Part shown: positions 1-9,939 of the stretch, one piece after another
Numbering within the stretch: the first letter of the stretch is position 1
Layout: the number at the start of each line of letters is the position of its first letter
Assembly: GCA_032718475.1 (NCBI GenBank)
Contig: JAUCBJ010002074.1
Coordinates: 1 to 64,000 of the forward strand
DNA: 64,000 nt
Source: Nemertoderma westbladi
Lineage: Eukaryota > Xenacoelomorpha > Nemertodermatida > Nemertodermatidae
Direction: 5' to 3'
Notes under the pieces: model-generated
The model's database searches: none
Seen by the model: the letters and a program-made list of their open reading frames with translations, nothing else
What the model was told of the DNA's origin: nothing
Program-made: the position numbers and the translations under genes

Positions 1-3000
1 GTTTCCTCCACACTTTGTAAAGCCTGCTTGTCTTCTACCGAGGTCCCGACTCCGGTCTCTTTCAGTCCCTCGAAGTCCTGCCTGAGCAGTCTTTTAAGCT
101 GCTCCTCTGCTCCCTCGTCACCCATTTCCTGCATTGTTCCCGCGAACATGCATCCTGATGTCTCCGACATCCTGAATGGTATCTTGCTCTTAATTGGACC
201 ACTCAGCGTCCACCCGAATGGCGTTAATATGGCCACCGGGTCGCTCTGCTTGTCTTCGCCGAAGACCGTTTGCATTCTCTCGTGGGCCGTTGGGCAGTCC
301 ATGCCTACTATGATGGATACCTTCCTAACGTCCACGTCTGGGATTGAGAAGTCAATGTTGTCCAGGAATTTGTATTGCTCGACCTCGATGTTGGTTGGCC
401 GCCTGGCATTGATGTTAATTGACTCTATTACTTGGATGGGGTCGATGGTTGCCCCATAATCGCATCCTGGTGCCACTGCTGCAATTGCGCACCGTCCTGT
501 CCTCATCTCTAGGATCTCGTCTTTGCTAGAGATGGTTGTCACCGCCATCCTGCTTGGCCTCGTTCTCAACCCTATTTCTTCGGCTACCCATTCCTCAACT
601 AATGTGAAGGCAGCTCCACTATCAACCAGCATTAGTGTTGTTACTGATCGATTGCCTTCCCCGATCACTCGTACTGGTACTACTCCAAGTAGCACTGTTC
701 CTCTCTTCTTCGCCCCTATTGTGCTTGTTGCCATCGTCTGGCCTCTCCTTTGGCCAAACTTGACCGGCTTCTCTTGGCATTCCCTGGCCTTGTGTCCACT
801 CTTCACACATCGCGAGCAGATTTTATTGCTCGACGCGTAATCTATCTGGTCTTGCCTCGGTAGCGCCTGCCAGTACCTGCAGTTCATGGTTTTATGAAGC
901 GCATTTGCGTGTAACTGGCATTTGCTCTTTGGGTCGTAGCCCTCTTTATATAATGCATTGCGTATCGCAGTTATATTCGTACCAAAGTCCCTACTATTCT
1001 TATTGACTGGGTTTGACCTACTGGACGTACTGGGGTTATGTTTATTCATGTTGTTATTGTTCCCCTGTCCGTCCCTTGATGTTGTCTTATCTTCGCTTGT
1101 CTGTGGACTTGCAGTCCCCTGCGTCGCTGCATATGGCAATGATTGCCTGAGTCTCGGTAACGCGTTCGATGTATTGTGCTCTGGTTTGGGCCTGTAATGA
1201 TCTGTCTTTGGTCCCTTTCCCAGGCTATCTTCACTATAAACTGGGTCCGTTATTAGTTCAGCCTCGTAATTTAAGAAGTTTGACATTTCTTCTAAACCTG
1301 GTTCCGCACCCTTCTTGTCTCGGGTGGAGAAAGCGACCTTCCTCCATTTGTTGCGCAGCCAGCTCGGTAGTGCCTGCGCTATCGTGGTGATGTTATTGGA
1401 CGCGTTGAGTTCGTATGGCGCGTCTAGCGTCTTCAGCACGATCAGCGCCTTCTCGACTTTGTTAGCAAACGTCTTAATGCTAACGGGATTATCCTGTAGG
1501 CCACCCGATGTTATGCCTCTCAGCGTCTGCCTGATGATCTTGGCCGGGTGCCCGTATTCCCTATCCAGTGCCCGCCATGCTGTCGTGAAGCCGCCCTCTA
1601 TTCCTTGGTATTGCCTCACGATATCGTATGCTGGGCCTCCCGTGTACACTTGTAGATACTTTAGGCACTCCGCCTGCGTCAAGTTTTTTGTTAGTATTTC
1701 GTTACTATACATTCGCCGAAACTGTAAGTATTCTTCCGGCCTGCTCCCATCGAATTTGAACGGTTCCACGGGTGGTAATTCGATCCTCGTTTTCAACGCA
1801 TCGATCAACGTGGCCATCCCCATTGCCTGCGCTTCTAATGGATTCGACGGGTGCTGTATAGTTTCCCTTGTCTGGTGCGGTTCGTCCGTCCTATTTCTTG
1901 ATCTTCTCTGACTCGGATATGTCATCGGGGGTAGCGGCCCCCTCCATATGTCTGTATCACACGACCTGTTTTCATCTAGGGGTCTCGTTGTTCTTGTTCC
2001 TGTCGGGGTATATTGTTGATATTGTGATGGGGGAATGTCACCCTGTCCCCCCCCCACCGGTATGTCTGGTACTGGGGTTGATGTTAATATGTTGGGGCCC
2101 ATACACCTATCCGCAATAATTCCCCCCTCCCCTGGGTATATGTTATGTCCCTGCATGCTGTAGTCATACTGCTGTGCTGGTACCGGTATAGGCCTATCAG
2201 CTTCTGGCCTACTCGCCGGTATGTATTCCGCGACTTCCGGGTTTAATCCCGTTGTCCGCGCTATCCTATCGCCTACATTGCCTCTCTCAGTATGGCCTAC
2301 GGTATGTGCAGTAAGACCTACAGTATGCCCTACAGTCTGCATGTGTTGTTCGGGATCGAAGTTTATTCTTCTCGAATAATCCTCCCCGCGGCTACCGTAT
2401 TCTCGATCGGTAGGTATATTCCGTCGGAAAGTTTCTCTTCGACCCCCCTCTCCACTGTTTTCATCTTCGTACCGGTACATCGCGTACCCCTCTCTCGGCG
2501 TGTAATGCGTCTCACCGGATCGCATCCCTCCGGGGCGACGGCAATCTCCCGGAGTCCGACCCCACTGACTCTCCGTTCTCATCTCGACTACCGACGGCTC
2601 GCTGTCCGTCCTCGCTCTTCTATCGTTTGCGGCGATACTTCTACTACTGTCTTCCTCTCTTCTCCTATCAGTGGAATATTCCCGCTCACGAGATCTCTCG
2701 TCGACCTCCCGGTTAAACCCCACTGTTCTTCTTTCCTCCTCTGATCGGGCTCGACGCTCCGTCTGCCCTCCCGCGACGTCAACCTGTCCTTCTCTGCTCG
2801 ATCGCACGTCGCCGGGGATACTCGCAGTCCCCCTATTACTCTCCGTCGCCGGTTGTTGCGGTTTACCTTGTTCGGCCCTCGCATTGTCCGCTGACGGCTG
2901 TGGGACACTCTCTGCCCCCCCCCTCTCGCCGCTAACTTTCTGTTGTGGGGTGCTCGTAGCCCCCCCCCACTCGCTACATCTAACTTCGCTACCTCTCTCC

Positions 3001-5279
3001 CCACTATTATATACCTCTCTAGTCGACACATCAACCCTACCACGGTCGGGTCTGTTCACCCCCGCCTCTCCCTCTGCTATTGCGTGGCCTTCCAGGCCCT
3101 CTACTCCCTGCCTACCAACTACGCGGCCTACCAGGCCCTCTGCTCCCTGTCTACTAACTACGTGGCCTACCAGGCCCTCTGCTCCCTGTCTACTAACTAC
3201 GTGGCCTACCAGGCCCTCTGCTCCCTGGTTACGTAGGCCCGACGTGTCTACACTAATAGCACCCATATTGGAAACGGAATTAATTTGCTCATTTGAAACA
3301 AAATCATTTGTATTATTCTGCGCGACTACGTTATCTGAATTATTTTGTAAATTCGGGCTAAGATCATTATTTGAATTATTCGAATTATTCTGTGTAATTG
3401 CGTTATTTAAGTTATTTTGTAGGTCCGAATTCGAGTTATTATTTTGATTATTTGAATTATTTTGCGTAACTACATCAATATTAGGATTATTTTCTACATT
3501 AACACTGGGATTGTTCTGATTTGAATTTAAATTACTACCACCAGGCAAAGTATTTCCTGTAATAAAGGTTTGATTAGCGTTATCCCATACGGTACTATTA
3601 ATATCAACAACGTCTACTGTACCATTATTATTATTATTACCCCCCCCGCTCGTACGGTCGCACCAGTCTTGAGTCTGTCGTGCGGTCCCTGTCAGTGGAG
3701 TATTAACAAATACGTCTACGGCCCTCGGCTCCTCAAAAATACTCGAACCGGCCCCTCTTTCAGACGGCGGTCCCACTTGCACGTATTCCAACTCGTGCGT
3801 CCCTCTAATTATATTTTTCGCATACTCACTCTGCCGTTCCTTTAATTCCCTACGCTCCCTTTCACCCTTTGCCACTATCCCCTCACGCTCCTGGGTGTCC
3901 TTGATGGCCGAGTCTGCGGCACTCTTAATGCTCTCCCTTCGTCTCGCCCCACGCTCTTTACGTTCCTCTTCCTTCCTCGCCTCACGCTCCTTGCGTTCCT
4001 TTTCCTTCCTCGCCTCACGTTCCTTGCGTTCCTTTTCCATTCTCGCCTCACGCTCCTCGCGTTCCTTTTCCATTTTTGCCTCACGCTCCTCGCGTTCCTT
4101 TTCCTCTCTCGCTTCACGCTCCTCGCGTTCCTTTTCCTCTCTCGCTTCACGCTCCCTACACTCCCTTTCCTCTATCTCATCATACTCCCTTAGGCTTTTC
4201 AAAGCCCTTTCGGCCCTTTCTCCGGTTTCTCTAAGCAATACCGTTTCCCTCTCTAACCGCACTCTTCCCTCCTCTAGCCGTTCCTTCATTTCTCTCTGAC
4301 CTTGCTCTGCCATGCTGAGACGGTATGTGGCTCCTATTTTTCTCACCGCTCTTTCTTTCGCGGAGGATGTAGCAGACTTATCGGTTACGACGGACTTCCC
4401 CCGCCTTCCCGACCTACTAGCTTTCTCCCCCTTTTCGGAGCTTTCTCCGACCGACGAGGCCGAATCCTCGGTGTTAGCCTCGGATTCGCCCTCCTCAGGT
4501 CCCTTCCAACCCACTGGTTTCACTCCCCGGGCATCGACCAAGTATGGCCCTATGTACACTGGCGCTACGCTAGGTCCCATACTCCCACACTCCCATAGTT
4601 CAAACAGTTCGCCGGCTATCCTTTTTGCTCTCTCCCCGGCCAGTTTTCTCTGCTCAAAACGTATTAGGTAATTTAAGTGTTTATCCGACTCACCTAGTCG
4701 CTTTCTCAGTCTCACCTCGTCTACCTTCGCCCCTTCCTTCTTGGCGTCGTTTATCAGCTTCCGGGTCGCGTTGTAGGCCCGTCGAAGTCGCTCAGAAACC
4801 CCGACGTCCTCGTCGCCGACCTCTCCTCCGTCCCTCCGGGTTCGACGTCGTACCGGCGGCTCCACCGTCGCCGTTCCGGTGGGCCGTCCGTCGCCCTCGG
4901 CCTGTAGCTGGCCGGCGACATCGGTACCGATCTCTCCTCCGTCTCTTCGCGTCCGGCGTCGCACCGTCGGCCCCACCGTCGCCGTTTCGGTGGGCCGCCC
5001 GTCGCCCTCGGCCGGTAGCTGGCCGGCGACATCGGCGCGCCGTTCTCGCTCTCGTGTCGACTCGTCTCCTTCTCCCTCCATCTCGCTCTCTTTATCCTCC
5101 GGCTCGAGTCCCTCTCCTCTCAACTCGGGTTCTGATTCCAGACGGTCCCCCTCATCTTGGACTTCCGGGTCGCCCGTTACCGATGGCTCCGGCGTCGTGG
5201 GCCTATACCGCCTGGTCGCGGCCTCGCGGATCGTTTGATCTTCGTCCGGGGTCCGCGGTGTCTCGCCCGATTCACTCAT
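1..5279 (-). CDS. gag-pol: BEL/Pao retrotransposon (BEL-1) Gag-protease polyprotein, partial
   Basis: One uninterrupted minus-strand frame starts at the ATG at 5279-5277 (in-frame stop upstream at 5309-5307) and runs off the left edge after about 1759 codons. In order it shows an acidic N-terminus; a 37-residue tandem duplication (residues about 83-156); a Glu/Arg-rich predicted coiled coil (about 330-480); an Asn-rich stretch (about 546-671); four 13-residue repeats (about 682-733); a BEL/Pao-type capsid-like Gag domain (DUF1759-like, about 1171-1340, with FKFDG, EEYLQF and LPSWLRNKW); a CX2CX4HX4C zinc knuckle (1488-1501, CSRCVKSGHKAREC); and an aspartic protease with VDSGA (Asp about 1553) followed by the family's TPFGWTLSGP motif near 1685. 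Gag would package element RNA and the protease would cleave the polyprotein. Reverse transcriptase should follow just past the left edge. It lies in an intron of the dynein gene, in the same direction. No stop or frameshift is seen, so it may be young. Domain names are by eye; the BEL/Pao assignment is strong. Confidence 0.9.
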   Translation of the reverse strand, partial: MSESGETPRTPDEDQTIREAATRRYRPTTPEPSVTGDPEVQDEGDRLESEPELRGEGLEPEDKESEMEGEGDESTRERERRADVAGQLPAEGDGRPTETATVGPTVRRRTRRDGGEIGTDVAGQLQAEGDGRPTGTATVEPPVRRRTRRDGGEVGDEDVGVSERLRRAYNATRKLINDAKKEGAKVDEVRLRKRLGESDKHLNYLIRFEQRKLAGERAKRIAGELFELWECGSMGPSVAPVYIGPYLVDARGVKPVGWKGPEEGESEANTEDSASSVGESSEKGEKASRSGRRGKSVVTDKSATSSAKERAVRKIGATYRLSMAEQGQREMKERLEEGRVRLERETVLLRETGERAERALKSLREYDEIEERECREREAREEKEREEREAREEKEREEREAKMEKEREEREARMEKERKEREARKEKERKEREARKEEERKERGARRRESIKSAADSAIKDTQEREGIVAKGERERRELKERQSEYAKNIIRGTHELEYVQVGPPSERGAGSSIFEEPRAVDVFVNTPLTGTARQTQDWCDRTSGGGNNNNNGTVDVVDINSTVWDNANQTFITGNTLPGGSNLNSNQNNPSVNVENNPNIDVVTQNNSNNQNNNSNSDLQNNLNNAITQNNSNNSNNDLSPNLQNNSDNVVAQNNTNDFVSNEQINSVSNMGAISVDTSGLRNQGAEGLVGHVVSRQGAEGLVGHVVSRQGAEGLVGRVVGRQGVEGLEGHAIAEGEAGVNRPDRGRVDVSTREVYNSGERGSEVRCSEWGGATSTPQQKVSGERGGAESVPQPSADNARAEQGKPQQPATESNRGTASIPGDVRSSREGQVDVAGGQTERRARSEEERRTVGFNREVDERSREREYSTDRRREEDSSRSIAANDRRARTDSEPSVVEMRTESQWGRTPGDCRRPGGMRSGETHYTPREGYAMYRYEDENSGEGGRRETFRRNIPTDREYGSRGEDYSRRINFDPEQHMQTVGHTVGLTAHTVGHTERGNVGDRIARTTGLNPEVAEYIPASRPEADRPIPVPAQQYDYSMQGHNIYPGEGGIIADRCMGPNILTSTPVPDIPVGGGQGDIPPSQYQQYTPTGTRTTRPLDENRSCDTDIWRGPLPPMTYPSQRRSRNRTDEPHQTRETIQHPSNPLEAQAMGMATLIDALKTRIELPPVEPFKFDGSRPEEYLQFRRMYSNEILTKNLTQAECLKYLQVYTGGPAYDIVRQYQGIEGGFTTAWRALDREYGHPAKIIRQTLRGITSGGLQDNPVSIKTFANKVEKALIVLKTLDAPYELNASNNITTIAQALPSWLRNKWRKVAFSTRDKKGAEPGLEEMSNFLNYEAELITDPVYSEDSLGKGPKTDHYRPKPEHNTSNALPRLRQSLPYAATQGTASPQTSEDKTTSRDGQGNNNNMNKHNPSTSSRSNPVNKNSRDFGTNITAIRNALYKEGYDPKSKCQLHANALHKTMNCRYWQALPRQDQIDYASSNKICSRCVKSGHKARECQEKPVKFGQRRGQTMATSTIGAKKRGTVLLGVVPVRVIGEGNRSVTTLMLVDSGAAFTLVEEWVAEEIGLRTRPSRMAVTTISSKDEILEMRTGRCAIAAVAPGCDYGATIDPIQVIESININARRPTNIEVEQYKFLDNIDFSIPDVDVRKVSIIVGMDCPTAHERMQTVFGEDKQSDPVAILTPFGWTLSGPIKSKIPFRMSETSGCMFAGTMQEMGDEGAEEQLKRLLRQDFEGLKETGVGTSVEDKQALQSVEE
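3082..3237 (-). repeat. 39-bp coding minisatellite in BEL-1 gag
   Basis: Four tandem 39-bp units (starting at 3082, 3121, 3160 and 3199) each encode 13 residues of the Gag frame, with core QGAEGLVGHVVSR read on the minus strand. The unit is a multiple of three, so copy-number change keeps the frame. The units differ by only a few bases. Confidence 0.85.
4812..5033 (-). repeat. 111-bp coding tandem duplication in BEL-1 gag
   Basis: Two 111-bp units encode two 37-residue copies, each beginning DVAGQL and containing AEGDGRPT and VRRRTRR. They differ by several substitutions, so the duplication is older than the 39-bp repeats further along the frame. The region is GC-rich and strongly biased to Arg, Asp and Gly codons. 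Confidence 0.8.
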
Positions 5280-6094
5280 CTCGTCTGCTCGGTGGAGTTC
5301 GACTAGCTAGGGTGGAGTTCTTTGAGTTTAACTAGGGCGGCAGCTCGGTTTTAGTTACTGAGTTTAGCTGGGGAAGCAACACCGATTTAGTTACTGTGAC
5401 GGGATCCAAGAGGGATCCCGATTTATCCGGTTGTGGTAATTTAGTCCACGCGTCCCCGCCGTGTATAAGGATGAAATAAAGTGACTGAGTTCTGAAGTTC
5501 GGTGTATAATAGGAGGTTATAAGATATAGATATGTTGTGAATGTGTACAAGGCGGGATACGGTAACTAAAGTCCCGTGATCCCCTAACTAAACTAATTGG
5601 CTGTACCCTACGCTAGCACTGCTGCACTGAGATAACTGAATCACTGATTAATAGGTTATTGGTTATATTGCACAGTGGCCTTACTGCTACTCAATCGATG
5701 CCATTCCCCCCTCTGATTGGTTAATACCCTTGTTGGCGCCCCGTGGAGTATTCCCGTTCACTCCACCTGTTCTCTCTGGGTTAGGGGTTTGGCCCCTGAC
5801 CCTCTATTGTGTGCTTCCTTCCCACTCTTATTGGGATGGCGCGAGTTGGTTAATTACCCAATCTCGCGGCTCCCAATATTGCTTATCGGCTAATAACTTT
5901 ATGGGGTGTTGGCGGGATTGAATAAGCTAACAATAATATTAAAAAAATATTTACATAATTGTGTTGGTCAGTCGCCCGGGCGCAATAACTGGGTTAACAT
6001 AAAACCATAACAAGGTAACAATAAAGAACGATAAATCGTAATTGCCTTTATCTTAATTATTACATTGAAAACATTCACCGCAGTTTTACATTAC
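5280..6094 (-). other. Intron with probable BEL-1 leader and 5' LTR
   Basis: This stretch lies between the BEL-1 Gag start and the dynein splice donor at 6094. The leader and 5' LTR of BEL-1 must lie here if the element is complete. The partner LTR is outside the window, so no boundary can be proved. A minus-strand TGTTAACCC at 5999 is one possible LTR start, but this is a guess. Short direct repeats occur near 5290-5400 (GGTGGAGTTC twice, TTTAGTTACTG twice). No host exon is seen. Confidence 0.45.
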
Positions 6095-6240
6095 CTTTTT
6101 GACTTTATGAGTTCTGCGCCACAAAGTCGAGAATATTCCATCTGTCCAATCATTGGTGGCCACGTCTAATCTCCCGAACATCTGTGGAGCAGTTATCGCT
6201 TTGGGATTCATACGTAATTCTCGATGGGGGCTGTCACATT
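6095..6240 (-). CDS. DNAH5/8: Dynein heavy chain exon E5 (AAA2, after Walker A)
   Basis: This 146-bp exon is entered through TTAACAG and left at AAG|GTAATG. It starts in phase 1, completing a codon split with exon E4, and adds 48 codons ending in phase 0. Recognisable strings are [20 protein letters not shown] and [17 protein letters not shown], hallmark AAA2 sequence of DNAH5/8-type heavy chains between Walker A and Walker B. The expected next exon, with the Walker B region, is not found between 1 and 6094, so the following intron is over 6 kb and contains BEL-1. Confidence 0.94.
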
Positions 6241-6379
6241 CTGTTAACATTTGAACATTTAATCATTTAACTCATTTAACTCATTAACAACTTTGATCAT
6301 TTAACTTGTTAGGAAAACAAATCCTTCTTCACTGTAAATATATCACTGGAATAGTGTATAAACATCCTGAAAAATGTAT
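6241..6379 (-). other. Intron, AT-rich single-copy sequence
   Basis: This lies just upstream of exon E5 in gene orientation. It contains short ATTTAACTCATT-type reiterations near 6250-6300 and no coding signal. It ends where satellite A begins. Confidence 0.6.
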
Positions 6380-6951
6380 ACCCTATGTAAGCACCCTACC
6401 CTACCCTCACCTATGTATGCACCCTGCCTTACCCTCACCTATGTATGCACCCTGCCCTACCCTCACCTATGTATGCACCCTGCCCTACCCTACCCTCGGC
6501 TATGTAAGCACCCTGCCCTACCCTCACCTATGTATGCACCCTGCCTTACCCTCACCTATGTATGCACCCTGCCCTACCCTCACCTATGTATGCACCCTGC
6601 CCTACCCTACCCTCGGCTATGTAAGCACCCTGCCCTACCCTCACCTATGTATGCACCCTGCCTTACCCTCGGCTATGTAAGCACCCTGCCCTACCCTCGG
6701 CCATATAAGCAACCTGCCCTACCCTCGGCTATGTAAGCAACCTACCCTACCCTCATATATGTATGCACCCTGCCCTACCCTCACCTATGTATGCACCCTG
6801 CCCTACCCTACACTCGGCTATGTAAGCACCCTACCCTACCCTACCCTCGGCTATAAAAGCACCCTGCCCTACCCTCGGCTATGTAAGCACCCTGCCCTAC
6901 CCTCGGATATGTAAGCTACCTGCCCTACCCTCGGCTATGTAAGCAACCTAT
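6380..6951. repeat. Satellite A (28-bp unit), block 1
   Basis: Tandem units of about 28 bp have the core GGCTATGTAAGCACCCTGCC followed by CTACCCTC. Variants include CACCTATGTATGC in place of CGGCTATGTAAGC, and some units have an extra 5-bp CTACC. The block ends at the LINE-1 insertion. Frames read across it are repetitive and not genes. Confidence 0.92.
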
Positions 6952-9939
6952 AAGCTTTCAGTTATAAGCTTTCAAGCTTTAATAATCTAAATCTTTAATA
7001 ATCTTTAATAAGCTTTCATAATCTGCCTTTAGGCAGATAAGCTTTCTCTTAGCGCAGTGGGTGTTCAAGAGCACCGAATGCAGACTGGACAGACTGATGA
7101 GGTTCTGATTAAGGACATGGGGGGCGGTTGGCGACTCGCCCTCGCGTCAGCAGATGATAGTGGCAATGGTGGAATTGGTCTATTGATGAATCCAACTGCA
7201 CATGCAGCATTGGACAAAATAGACCAAATCTCTAACCGCATCATCCGTTGCCACTTCTCATGTTCTGGAAGACTGGCTAAGAAGTTTCCTAAGGTGGTTC
7301 TGATTGTGTGCTACTCTCCAACTAGTGTTGCCCCTGTAGAGGAGGTGGAAAATTTCTACCACAATCTACAAGCAGCAACTGATGGAGTGGATCAGCATGC
7401 ATTCTTAACATTCCTGGGAGACTTTAATGCAAGTCTGCATCAATCACCTACATCGCCCTGGGTCTATAGCAATAGTGTTAACCGAAATTCTGTCCATCTT
7501 CAGGATTTTATCTCTGGAAATGGATTGTTTTCAGCTGGAACCCAGTTCAAGAAGCGAACTGGAAAGCTATGGACTCATAGTGGACCCAGTGGTCACAAGT
7601 CCCAGATAGACCATATTCTGTTTCGTAGGAAATACAGGAGCTCTATACAAGACTGTAATGCATTTACACTTCGACCCTTCTCCAGTGATCACCGCCTTAT
7701 TGTGGCCAAGGTAAGACTTAGTCTGCGTGCTAGCAGAACAACGAAATCTGCCTTGCCACGGCATGACTGGTCCTCTCTGTTGCAACAGCCAAGTGTGAGA
7801 TCCAGCTTCACACTACAGCTGAGCAACAGGTATGAGGCTCTTGCCTCTGAGGCGGCAGATCACTGTGAGGGCTATACTGCCTTTACAGAAGCAGTTAAGT
7901 TAGCAGCTGCAGAAACAGTTCCTGTATACCCTCGAAACAGGAAAAGGGCCCCCTGGACTGACAACAAAATTCAGAAGTGCCGAAATGACCTTCATAAGGC
8001 GCAGAAAGAGTCCCGACTCAAACAGACTACAGCGGCCAAGAATGCAGTTAAAGCTGCATCTAGGTCCCTGAACAGGCAGTACTCTGTTAATCTACAGGAG
8101 CTAATAAACCAACAGGTTGATGCCATCAATGATGCTGACGACAGCAGGCAATCATCCCAGGCATGGAAATCGATCAATCTGCTTACTGGGCGGAAAAGCC
8201 AACCAACCACCAAGGTTAAGGCTGAATCACCAGCCGATCGCCTCAATGGTTGGAAAGCCCACTTTGAAAAGCTCCTCAATAATGACAGGGTATTGCCTGA
8301 TAACTTTATAGAAGTAAAAGTGTCTGAGTCTGTACTCCCAGATATTCCCATTGGCGATATCTCCTTTGCAGAAGTGAAGGCTGCTGCAAAGAGCATTAAG
8401 ACCAATCGTGCCAGTGGAGTAGATGGTGTTCCCCCTGAGGTCTTTAAAATACCTGAGTGTTTAAAGCTCATCTATCCCATCATAGTAGACATGTACCGTA
8501 CAACAAGAGTCCCACAAGAAATGAAAACAAATAAGTTGGTGCCAGTTCCCAAGAAGGGCAACCTAACACTCTATGGTTCTTTTCGGGGAATCTCATTGAT
8601 CTCGATTGCTGCAAAACTATACAATAGAATTCTATTAAATCGCATCAGGGATCCCATTGAGAGACTGCTACGTGGAAATCAGAATGGGTTCCGTAAAGGT
8701 CGTGGGACCATGGAGCCCATTTTGGCACTTAGAAGGATAATTGAAGAGTTATCAAAAAAGAAAGACAGGCATCTGGCTGTTATCTTTGTTGACTTCTTCA
8801 AGGCCTTTGATTCAGTCTCTCGCTCACGTATGTTCAGCATACTTTCATTATATGGGATTCCTGATGAAATTATTGCAGCAATCAGATCAGTATACGATGG
8901 TTCGACAACATTTGTGTCTACTGTTGATGGTGACACAGAACCATTTGAAGTGTTATGGGGCGTCCTCCAAGGAGACACACTTGCACCATTCTTGTTCATT
9001 ATTGTGGTTGACTATGTTCTACGCATGTCCTTAGATCATCATAATGATGATGGGGTGATGATAACTCCACCTACTGGCTCCAGAAGTCGAGGAAATCCTG
9101 CCAAGTACCTAACTGATCTAGACTTTGCTGATGACTTAGGAGTACTCTCAGAATCATTAGAGGGAGCCCAGCGGCTCCTCAGCTCATTAGAACATGCTGC
9201 TTCTAGTGTTGGTCTTTTTATTAACTCCAGAAAGACAAAAATTCTGACAGTTAACTTTGAAAGTCCTAGGCAAGTCTCTGATCGGATGAGCATAAGCTCA
9301 AAGGATGGTATGCTTGAGCATGTGGACGACTTCTGTTACCTGGGATCATGGATCCGGAAGTCAGGTGAGGACCTTCGAATACGTAAGGGAAAGGCATGGG
9401 CAGCCTTGAATAGGCTTTCCAGGATTTGGAAGTCACCTAGAATTAATCGGAAACTTAAGGTCCGATTATTCAGAGCAGCAGTAGTTCCAGTACTCCTCTA
9501 CGGGAGTCCATGCTGGGCTCTAACTGCTGAGGACACCAAATCTCTGGATGGCACATTCACAAGAATGCTACGCCGGGTACATTGTGTCAAGTACAATGCA
9601 CACATCTCCAACCAGACACTATATAACATTGGAGGTGTCTCATTGGTTCCCCCAAGCTTGACACTAGAACAAAATCGCCTCCGCTTTGCAGGACATTGCT
9701 TTCGCCGTGAGGACCAGCCAGTGCATAATCTTGTACTTTGGCAGCCTCATGGAGTGAATAAGCATGGTGGACAGCCCATGACTTTATTGAGACGCATCTT
9801 AAAGGACACTGGCCTTAAAGATGCGGATGATCTAGCAAATGTCATGGGTGATAGGGAGTTGTGGCGGTGCAATTTTGTTGACAAGCCGGCACAGCATTCT
9901 TAAAAATGCAGCTGCAATGCAGCATGCCGATCCTAGTAG
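6952..9939 (+). mobile_element. LINE-1 element (APE-type non-LTR retrotransposon), 5' truncated
   Basis: The element sits inside satellite A, antisense to the dynein gene. Its 3' end is set by comparison with the inverted copy at 53236-53848: both share the roughly 36 bases after the stop codon and stop matching after GATCCTAGTAG (9939). The 3' UTR is therefore very short and there is no poly(A). The 5' boundary is less certain: 6952-7032 is AT-rich with repeated TAAGCTTT and may be element or flank. RTE-like clades have similarly short 3' UTRs, but clade placement needs a tree. Confidence 0.85.
7033..9903 (+). CDS. LINE-1 endonuclease-reverse transcriptase, N-terminally truncated
   Basis: The frame is open from just after a TAG at 7030 to the TAA at 9901-9903. 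No ATG fits the true N-terminus; the first is at 7078. The frame begins inside the APE endonuclease domain: GVQEHR carries the catalytic Glu, followed by LGDFNASL and the SSDH motif (about residue 219), while the first Asn motif is missing. The reverse transcriptase follows with FRGISLIS, FVDFFKAFDSV (motif A), GVLQGDTLAPFLF (motif B) and DFADD (motif C; the usual YADD tyrosine is Phe). A C-terminal region follows (YGSPCW, RMLRRVHC). The protein would nick target DNA and prime reverse transcription, but this copy probably lacks a working endonuclease N-terminus. There are no internal stops, suggesting a recent insertion. Confidence 0.88.
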   Translation, partial: ADKLSLSAVGVQEHRMQTGQTDEVLIKDMGGGWRLALASADDSGNGGIGLLMNPTAHAALDKIDQISNRIIRCHFSCSGRLAKKFPKVVLIVCYSPTSVAPVEEVENFYHNLQAATDGVDQHAFLTFLGDFNASLHQSPTSPWVYSNSVNRNSVHLQDFISGNGLFSAGTQFKKRTGKLWTHSGPSGHKSQIDHILFRRKYRSSIQDCNAFTLRPFSSDHRLIVAKVRLSLRASRTTKSALPRHDWSSLLQQPSVRSSFTLQLSNRYEALASEAADHCEGYTAFTEAVKLAAAETVPVYPRNRKRAPWTDNKIQKCRNDLHKAQKESRLKQTTAAKNAVKAASRSLNRQYSVNLQELINQQVDAINDADDSRQSSQAWKSINLLTGRKSQPTTKVKAESPADRLNGWKAHFEKLLNNDRVLPDNFIEVKVSESVLPDIPIGDISFAEVKAAAKSIKTNRASGVDGVPPEVFKIPECLKLIYPIIVDMYRTTRVPQEMKTNKLVPVPKKGNLTLYGSFRGISLISIAAKLYNRILLNRIRDPIERLLRGNQNGFRKGRGTMEPILALRRIIEELSKKKDRHLAVIFVDFFKAFDSVSRSRMFSILSLYGIPDEIIAAIRSVYDGSTTFVSTVDGDTEPFEVLWGVLQGDTLAPFLFIIVVDYVLRMSLDHHNDDGVMITPPTGSRSRGNPAKYLTDLDFADDLGVLSESLEGAQRLLSSLEHAASSVGLFINSRKTKILTVNFESPRQVSDRMSISSKDGMLEHVDDFCYLGSWIRKSGEDLRIRKGKAWAALNRLSRIWKSPRINRKLKVRLFRAAVVPVLLYGSPCWALTAEDTKSLDGTFTRMLRRVHCVKYNAHISNQTLYNIGGVSLVPPSLTLEQNRLRFAGHCFRREDQPVHNLVLWQPHGVNKHGGQPMTLLRRILKDTGLKDADDLANVMGDRELWRCNFVDKPAQHS

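Noticed and set aside
28-5335. Numerous plus-strand frames across 1-5335
   Set aside because: They are antisense to one continuous minus-strand Gag-protease frame that carries clear zinc-knuckle and protease motifs.
5732-5750. TGGCGCCCCGTGG as a retroviral primer-binding site on the plus strand
   Set aside because: No plus-strand LTR element starts here, and the BEL-1 frame runs the other way.
6306-6736. Proline/tyrosine-rich frames over satellite A
   Set aside because: Pure 28-bp repeat translated in shifted frames.
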